5,494 bases of DNA from Dethiosulfatibacter sp. (GTDB lineage: Bacteria; Bacillota_A; Clostridia; Tissierellales; Dethiosulfatibacteraceae): contig JAHRFV010000285.1 of assembly GCA_019084435.1 (NCBI GenBank), positions 1 through 5,494 on the forward strand, in the 5' to 3' direction. A program made the translations under genes and the position numbers. Positions 1 through 5,494 of the stretch are shown here, in pieces. The notes beneath the pieces are model-generated. The model was not told the origin of the DNA. It searched no databases and saw only the letters and a list, made by a program, of their open reading frames with translations. Numbering within the stretch: the first letter of the stretch is position 1; each line of letters opens with the position of its first letter.

Positions 1-720
1 AATGTCTTGAATGCTTTTAAACGCTCCTGGAATGCTTACACTAATTCTACCGGAATCCGTATAGACTGATCCTGAAGGAATTTCAATATTCTGTATCAGG
101 ATAAGATTATAGAGATCCTCCATAGAAAGTGAAGTTTTATTTAGCTCTTCTAGTAAAACATTTATCCTTATTCTCTTCTGGAGATCTCCATCAAGATTGA
201 CTTTTTTGATGCCATTTATATTCAACAGTTCATTTCTAATAATGGAAGAAAAGTAGCTGAGGGCTTCGTAGTCATACGCATCACTATGGATAGAGATGAT
301 CATTCCGGATGTTTCTACCATGCTCTCCGTGTCAATTACAGGTGTAAACGCACCATCAGGGAGATCAGATACCAAATTACCTATGAGTTTATCTAAGTTA
401 CTCCACTGCTCGTCTTTATCAACTGAGTAGTTTATTGTCACTACAACCACTGAGGCGTTATTAGCAGAAATTGATTTTATGTTTTCGATACCCTCCAGCA
501 AAGAAGCCTCAACCTCGATTTTTTTTGTAATCAGCTCTTCAATCTCTTCAGCTGAAGCGCCTGGCCAGATTGTAGTGATTAATGCCGAGGGGCTTGTGAC
601 ATCAGGATTTTCTTGCCTGGGGATGTTAAAATAGGAAATAATGCCTGATATCATCAAGATAACGGCAAGTATAATGGTAATCTTTCTATTTTTTACAGAA
701 AAGCGTATTAATCTACTCAT
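1..720 (-). CDS. RND-family efflux permease, N-terminal part (runs off left edge)
   Basis: An open minus-strand frame starts with ATG at 720-718 and stays open for 240 codons to base 1. Only the N-terminal quarter or less of a protein that is usually about 1000 residues is present. Residues about 14-33 form the first transmembrane helix (ITIILAVILMISGIISYF). It is followed by the typical start of the periplasmic/extracytoplasmic porter domain, with RQENPDVT (35-42) and WPGASAEEIEELITKKIE (52-69), the latter a hallmark of RND pumps of the AcrB/SwrC type. The family exports drugs, detergents, lipids or metals using the proton motive force; the substrate cannot be told here. It lies 9 nt after the adaptor gene, and a TAGGTG Shine-Dalgarno overlaps the adaptor stop codon, which implies translational coupling. 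The proton-relay residues lie beyond the window, so function cannot be verified. Family assignment is secure; subfamily is not. Confidence 0.93.
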   Translation of the reverse strand, partial: MSRLIRFSVKNRKITIILAVILMISGIISYFNIPRQENPDVTSPSALITTIWPGASAEEIEELITKKIEVEASLLEGIENIKSISANNASVVVVTINYSVDKDEQWSNLDKLIGNLVSDLPDGAFTPVIDTESMVETSGMIISIHSDAYDYEALSYFSSIIRNELLNINGIKKVNLDGDLQKRIRINVLLEELNKTSLSMEDLYNLILIQNIEIPSGSVYTDSGRISVSIPGAFKSIQDI

Positions 721-729
721 TCCAGACAC

Positions 730-1923
730 CTATTCCACAACTGTCACTTTATAGCCAACCCTTATATTATCGAGACCCTTGATAATGATCTCATCATTGA
801 GGTCTAATCCCTCAGCTAAAATTTTATTTTCATAAATTGCTAATATTTTGATGTTTTTTCTGACTACTCTTTCATTTTCCACTACATACACAAAATCCTC
901 ACCGTCATTGGAAACATTTGTGATATCAAGCCAAATACCAGTACTCTCACCAACTATAAAATCAATGTAGGCAATAGAACCAATCATAACGCCTTCTGAT
1001 ACGCCATCGATTTCTACCGAGATATTGTAAGTAAGCTGGTTCTGATCCGGGACTGGACTGATTGCATTTATTCTACCATCATAACTAACATCATTTACCT
1101 TTACGATTGTTGGGGTGTTCAGTTTTATTTCAGCCATGTCCTTAAGGGTAACGCCTGTTTCTATACTTAATTTATTGCTGGCCACAACCACCACCGGATA
1201 ACCTTGAGGCACTAACTCAGACTCTTCGTATAGAACGCTGATGACTGTTCCAAAAACATCGCTGAATATGACTGTATCTTCTACAAGTGATCTGTAGGCC
1301 TCATATCCATTTTTGGCAGCCATATACTGAGACAAAGCCATTTGTTCATCTTCACTACCAGCGCCTTGTTCAGCCTGTGAAAGCATTTCAAGAGACTGCT
1401 GATAATCTTTCTCAGAAATAGATAGAGCTAGCGCTGCCTCTTCAAGAGTCGACGATGATATGACGCCTTCTTTATGCAATGAAATCATGTCGTTATAGTT
1501 TTTCTCCTGATAATCAAATACGGATTTTGCTTTCTCAACATTTAAGGATGCGGCATTGATTTCTTCAAGACTGGCTCCCTTCAAAGCCTTTTGATATTGA
1601 GCATAGGCAGCATCCATCTGATTCTTAGCAGCAGCCATCTGAAATCCTATATCGGTTGTGTCTACAGATGCCAGCGTATCTCCTGGAGCGACCTTGTCTG
1701 AAACAGCAACATTTAAAGACTGCAAATAACCACTGGTTTTGAAGGAATATTTTTTTATTTGATCGGTTTGAACAACACCTACGTGCTTCAAAATACGGCT
1801 ATAAGTATTCTCTACAGCCAAAGTGGTTTGTACCGATGCGGATTTTTCTATTTCCTGAACAATAGGCGTTGTACAGGCAGTCATTACTAAAACTAGTAGA
1901 ATCAGAATCACTATTTTTTTCAT
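730..1923 (-). CDS. RND efflux membrane-fusion (periplasmic adaptor) lipoprotein, HlyD/AcrA type
   Basis: This 397-residue protein opens with a lipoprotein signal: MKK, a hydrophobic stretch (4-14) and a lipobox-like VMTAC with Cys17 as the likely lipidated residue. After a short linker comes the first half of a lipoyl-like domain (about 60-92, GYLQSLNVAVSDKVAPGDTL). A long helical hairpin rich in Ala, Glu, Gln and Lys follows (about 93-213), then the second lipoyl half (about 218-248, DVFGTVISVLYEESELVPQG). A beta-barrel (about 250-325) and a membrane-proximal domain (about 326-397) complete the order seen in AcrA/MexA-type adaptors. It would stabilise and gate the RND permease encoded immediately downstream. 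The start ATG has a weak GGTGA Shine-Dalgarno, and hisS ends 19 nt upstream. No outer-membrane TolC-type gene is visible, though the operon continues past the left edge. Lipid anchoring suits a Gram-positive cell but also occurs in Gram-negatives. Confidence 0.92.
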   Translation of the reverse strand: MKKIVILILLVLVMTACTTPIVQEIEKSASVQTTLAVENTYSRILKHVGVVQTDQIKKYSFKTSGYLQSLNVAVSDKVAPGDTLASVDTTDIGFQMAAAKNQMDAAYAQYQKALKGASLEEINAASLNVEKAKSVFDYQEKNYNDMISLHKEGVISSSTLEEAALALSISEKDYQQSLEMLSQAEQGAGSEDEQMALSQYMAAKNGYEAYRSLVEDTVIFSDVFGTVISVLYEESELVPQGYPVVVVASNKLSIETGVTLKDMAEIKLNTPTIVKVNDVSYDGRINAISPVPDQNQLTYNISVEIDGVSEGVMIGSIAYIDFIVGESTGIWLDITNVSNDGEDFVYVVENERVVRKNIKILAIYENKILAEGLDLNDEIIIKGLDNIRVGYKVTVVE

Positions 1924-1942
1924 ATTTTCACCATTGATTGAA

Positions 1943-3193
1943 TCAGTTCAATTCTTTGATATTGCAGTTCTCTTTTTCATAAATACAAAACTTTGTAAAG
2001 CCACTCTTAGATAATTGTTCCAGCACTTTATTGAGTTTTTTGGGCTTGAGATTAATTGTCACCAAATAACCCTCAGCTCTCAAACTATCTGCAAATTTTA
2101 GGACTTCTGTAAAATCATCATTATCTTCATAAAACATTGCTAGCTTGTTGATATCTGGAACTGTGAAATTGTCGTCAAAAAGCTTGTTGACCAGTCTTTC
2201 AAAACCAATGGAAAAACCGACAGCAGGGATATCCTGACCTATAAACTGACCAATCATCTTATCATATCTGCCACCACCGGCAATTGAGTAACCAAGATCC
2301 TTATAGACCATCTCAAATATAGGGCCTGTGTAGTAGCCCATACCTCTCACCAGAGTAAAATCATAGACGATATTATATTTATCCATAGCCATTTTTCTGA
2401 CGTTGCTTATGATATATTCCATGTTCTTCAGAACATCTTTGGCAACACCATAATCTGCCAGAATAGACAGATCACCAGAATTTAGATTCTTAGTCGCCTC
2501 TATTATACTACTTATGCTCTCTCTGTTGTAATCTTTTGCAACCAACTCTTTCTCAACTCCTTGGACACCAATTTTATCCAACTTGTCAAGAATTACACAA
2601 ACATTATCAAATGAATCATCGTCAAACCCACAGTTCAGAATGACTGATCTCAAAATCCTGCGGTCATTGATTTTAATCTGAAAGTTATTGACATTTAGAG
2701 CATTCAAGGCTTTTGCCGAAGCAGTTAAAAGCTCTATTTCAGCATTGCTTGACTCGTCACCAATGATGTCTATATCACATTGCTTAAAGCTTCTATAACG
2801 TCCTTTTTGTGCCCTCTCAGCTCGAAAAACGTTGCCGACCTGGATAGCCTTCACTACTGCCGGTAGATTGTGCCTATTATTGCAATAAAAACGGCTCAAA
2901 GGAATGGTAAGGTCATATCTTAATCCCAACTCAACAATCTCATCTTCTGTCAGATCCTTCTTGTTTAGGTCAAGCTTATTGCCTCGCTTCAATATCTTGT
3001 AGATCAGTTTTAGGTTGTCGCCACCCTGACTGCCCAAAAGATTTTCAATATTCTCTACAACAGGTGTCTCAATCAGCTCAAAGCCAGAAACCTTGTAAAC
3101 ATCTATGATTGTTCTCTCAACGTAATCCCTTACTGCTTGTTCTTTAGGCAGGAAGTCTCTCATACCCTTTGCTGGGTTCAGATTATTTTTCAT
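1943..3193 (-). CDS. hisS: Histidine--tRNA ligase (HisRS), class II
   Basis: The 416-residue protein charges tRNA-His with histidine using ATP in the cytoplasm. Class II motif 1 is around GFELIETPVVE (37-47). Motif 2 spans about 121-144 (FRAER, then GRYRSFKQCDIDIIG) with Arg124. The histidine-specific HisA motif is LVRGMGYYTGPIFE (281-294), carrying the catalytic-type Arg283. A second His-binding stretch is AGGGRYDKMIGQF (305-317), and motif 3 is GFSIGFER (326-333) with Arg333. Residues about 350-416 form a short anticodon-binding domain. All catalytic motifs plus the C-terminal domain argue for a true synthetase, not the HisZ paralogue. RYDLTIPLSR (92-101) and QCDID (138-142) resemble eukaryotic and archaeal-like HisRS more than E. 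coli HisRS. The ATG is preceded by a strong AGGAGAT (3207-3201) that directly abuts the TAG stop of the upstream gene. Housekeeping function is near certain; its place ahead of an efflux system is unusual. Confidence 0.97.
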   Translation of the reverse strand: MKNNLNPAKGMRDFLPKEQAVRDYVERTIIDVYKVSGFELIETPVVENIENLLGSQGGDNLKLIYKILKRGNKLDLNKKDLTEDEIVELGLRYDLTIPLSRFYCNNRHNLPAVVKAIQVGNVFRAERAQKGRYRSFKQCDIDIIGDESSNAEIELLTASAKALNALNVNNFQIKINDRRILRSVILNCGFDDDSFDNVCVILDKLDKIGVQGVEKELVAKDYNRESISSIIEATKNLNSGDLSILADYGVAKDVLKNMEYIISNVRKMAMDKYNIVYDFTLVRGMGYYTGPIFEMVYKDLGYSIAGGGRYDKMIGQFIGQDIPAVGFSIGFERLVNKLFDDNFTVPDINKLAMFYEDNDDFTEVLKFADSLRAEGYLVTINLKPKKLNKVLEQLSKSGFTKFCIYEKENCNIKELN

Positions 3194-3207
3194 ATATTAT
3201 ATCTCCT

Positions 3208-3888
3208 CTATATTTCCAGTATGTCAAAACTGTTATTTAATAAATCGATGTAAAGCAATTTACCTCTGAGAGGCAGCTCCTTCTTCAACAGAACCTTGAT
3301 ACACTCAGCTACCTGAAAAGAAGCTGCAGCTGCAGGCGTAAAAGATGGATTGCCCAGGATGCTCTCAATTCCTTTTTCTGTACTTGAGCCATATATTTTA
3401 GAGAGCAGATTGTCACCAGGCATAATGACACTTAACTGGAAGTACCATCCTGCGATAGCGCCATGAATCAGTGGTAGATCATGCTTACTGCATTTCGACT
3501 CTAAAAGCAAACGGGTTTCAATATTGTCAACAGCATCAATCACAAGACTATGACCTTGCATGATAGAATCTATATTTTCAGGTGTCAGTACGTATGGTAT
3601 TGCAATAAGTTCTGTATCTGGATTGACTAGATGTACTCTTTCTTTAACCACCTCTGCCTTACTCATTCCGAGGTTATCCATGGTTGAATAGAGTTGTCTG
3701 TTAAGATTGGACTCATCGAAGACATCCCCATCGACAACGGTAATATGACCAAGACCTAGACGGGTCAACATCTCTATGATATAACCACCTAGTCCACCAC
3801 ATCCAACAACCAAAACGTTGCTGTTTTTTAGCACGGTCATATCCTCTTCGCTGATTGTACTATAGTTTCTTTCATATCGTTTCTCCAC
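3208..3888 (-). CDS. ThiF/MoeB/HesA-family E1-like adenylyltransferase
   Basis: This 226-residue protein is first in the minus-strand operon. It has the Rossmann-type ATP-binding fold of E1-like enzymes: RYERNYS (4-10), the glycine-rich loop VVGCGGLGG (27-35), VVDGD (51-55), NLNRQ (61-65), SK (76-77) and DAVDN (118-122). The end, LGNPSFTPAAAASFQVAECIKVLL (178-201), matches the C-terminal part of MoeB/ThiF-like proteins. Such enzymes adenylate the C-terminal glycine of a ubiquitin-like sulfur carrier (ThiS, MoaD) for thiamine, molybdopterin or related sulfur transfer. No such carrier gene is visible here. The CxxC zinc pairs of E. coli MoeB and ThiF are absent, and there is no cysteine between 134 and 195, where the catalytic cysteine normally sits; the only cysteines are 30, 133 and 196. 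The start is GTG, chosen because an AGGAGG lies 6 nt upstream and no in-frame ATG exists before residue 17. Family is secure; the pathway is unknown. Confidence 0.9.
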   Translation of the reverse strand: MEKRYERNYSTISEEDMTVLKNSNVLVVGCGGLGGYIIEMLTRLGLGHITVVDGDVFDESNLNRQLYSTMDNLGMSKAEVVKERVHLVNPDTELIAIPYVLTPENIDSIMQGHSLVIDAVDNIETRLLLESKCSKHDLPLIHGAIAGWYFQLSVIMPGDNLLSKIYGSSTEKGIESILGNPSFTPAAAASFQVAECIKVLLKKELPLRGKLLYIDLLNNSFDILEI

Positions 3889-3892
3889 ATGA

Positions 3893-3900
3893 CACCTCCT
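3893..3900 (-). promoter_or_regulatory. Ribosome binding site deciding a GTG start
   Basis: On the minus strand AGGAGGTG is followed by TCAT and then the GTG that opens the long E1-like frame. An ATG overlaps this GTG (3890-3888) but is out of frame and reads only 17 codons (ending KRI, then TGA), so the GTG is the better start. The Shine-Dalgarno is a near-perfect anti-16S match, implying strong translation of the first gene of the operon. Confidence 0.8.
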
Positions 3901-3912
3901 AAAACATTCTAT

Positions 3913-3939
3913 AGTATATCATATTTCATCATTTTTCAA
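3913..3939 (-). promoter_or_regulatory. Candidate promoter of the thiF-like/hisS/efflux operon
   Basis: On the minus strand an extended -10, TGATATACT (3921-3913), lies about 13 bases before the Shine-Dalgarno of the E1-like gene. A TTGAAA (3939-3934) could be the -35, but its spacer is only 15 bases; the TG extension would compensate for that. The short leader leaves no room for an attenuator. This is inferred by pattern matching only. It would serve all four genes, since no terminator is seen between them. Confidence 0.5.
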
Positions 3940-3945
3940 AATGAT
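3928..3945. promoter_or_regulatory. Perfect 18-bp palindrome over the minus-strand -35: candidate operator
   Basis: ATCATTTT (3928-3935), a TC spacer and AAAATGAT (3938-3945) make 8-bp arms with no mismatch. The palindrome covers the proposed -35 of the operon promoter, which is the usual place for a repressor site. No regulator gene is present in the window and the site does not match a consensus I can name. There is no following U-tract in a useful position, so a terminator is less likely. Confidence 0.4.
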
Positions 3946-4108
3946 AATTTGTTCTTTAGATGATAAATGCCACTGTATATGAATAATTATATCAAATATT
4001 TTGCAATGATGTGAAAGATTTGGAAAATGAAACCAATAAACTTTATTAATTGTTTCGCATCATACAAAGTATAAATATGTAAAGATTACAAATATATCTT
4101 TAAATCAG

Positions 4109-4138
4109 TTGTGTAAAATAAACAATTCATGCTATAAT
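4109..4138 (+). promoter_or_regulatory. katG promoter
   Basis: A perfect extended -10, TGCTATAAT (4130-4138), sits 18 bases downstream of TTGTGT (4109-4114), a partial -35 match. The predicted transcription start would fall about 45 bases before the katG start codon. The consensus -10 with its TG extension is the best promoter match found in this intergenic region. Confidence 0.7.
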
Positions 4139-4154
4139 ATTTAATATATATTAT
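4134..4154. promoter_or_regulatory. 21-bp imperfect palindrome on the katG -10: candidate peroxide/metal-regulator operator
   Basis: ATAATAT (4134-4140) and ATATTAT (4148-4154) are exact inverted copies around a 7-base centre. Counting the centre, 9 of 10 base pairs are symmetric about 4144. The site overlaps the -10 and the likely start of transcription, the place a repressor such as PerR would bind. A shifted frame (4132-4146) matches 10 of 14 positions of the Bacillus PerR box TTATAATNATTATAA. Because the DNA is so AT-rich this is only suggestive. Confidence 0.35.
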
Positions 4155-4178
4155 CAACAGTTTACAAGTATAAAATAA

Positions 4179-5494
<1,316 letters not shown>

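Noticed and set aside
1943..3193. HisZ, the regulatory HisRS paralogue
   Set aside because: All class II catalytic motifs, the HisA arginine and a C-terminal anticodon-binding domain are present, and no histidine biosynthesis genes are adjacent.
3208..3888. TcdA (tRNA threonylcarbamoyladenosine dehydratase), which is found near hisS in Bacillus
   Set aside because: The N-terminal RYxRN pattern and the C-terminal GNPSFTPA region fit the MoeB/ThiF/HesA branch better than TcdA. Gene context alone is not enough.
3978..3992. Second PerR-like box in the intergenic region
   Set aside because: It matches only 10 of 14 consensus positions in very AT-rich DNA and does not overlap either proposed promoter.
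4035..4047. 6-1-6 palindrome AATAAA-C-TTTATT
   Set aside because: It is short, AT-only in the arms and away from both promoters, so it is expected by chance.

Overview
The window looks like a piece of a low-GC, Firmicutes/Clostridia-like bacterial chromosome. The signs are AT-rich intergenic DNA, strong AGGAGG-type ribosome binding sites, a lipoprotein-type efflux adaptor, and sampled gene composition of about 40% GC on the minus-strand genes. No taxon can be named from the sequence alone.

Layout. Positions 1-3888 hold four closely packed minus-strand genes, read right to left. They are a ThiF/MoeB/HesA-family E1-like adenylyltransferase, a histidyl-tRNA synthetase (hisS), a lipoprotein membrane-fusion (adaptor) protein of an RND efflux system, and the first 240 codons of the RND permease, which runs off the left edge. 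Gaps are 14, 19 and 9 nt. At two junctions the stop codon of one gene abuts or overlaps the Shine-Dalgarno of the next, so this reads as one operon. Positions 3889-4193 are a divergent regulatory region with a plausible extended -10 promoter for each direction. Each promoter is overlapped by a different AT-rich palindrome that could be an operator. From 4194 rightward on the plus strand runs katG, a bifunctional catalase-peroxidase. All haem-pocket and Met-Tyr-Trp adduct residues of its N-terminal catalytic domain are present.

The most striking thing is at the right end. Bases 5391-5494 are a perfect 104-bp reverse complement of bases 5244-5347, with a 43-nt spacer. The repeat turns katG back on itself, supplies an artificial stop after codon 403, and runs exactly to the window edge. 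The simplest reading is a fold-back chimera from amplification, library preparation or assembly, not biology. A short complementary patch at the turn point supports self-priming. katG should therefore be treated as a partial gene of about 400 reliable codons, not a natural 403-residue protein.

Functionally the window combines an efflux pump, a translation enzyme, a sulfur-carrier-type adenylyltransferase and a peroxide-defence enzyme. I see no clear undescribed system. The items worth following are the fold-back, the eukaryote/archaea-like motif set of the HisRS, the E1-like enzyme that lacks the usual cysteines, and the two palindromes in the divergent promoter region.
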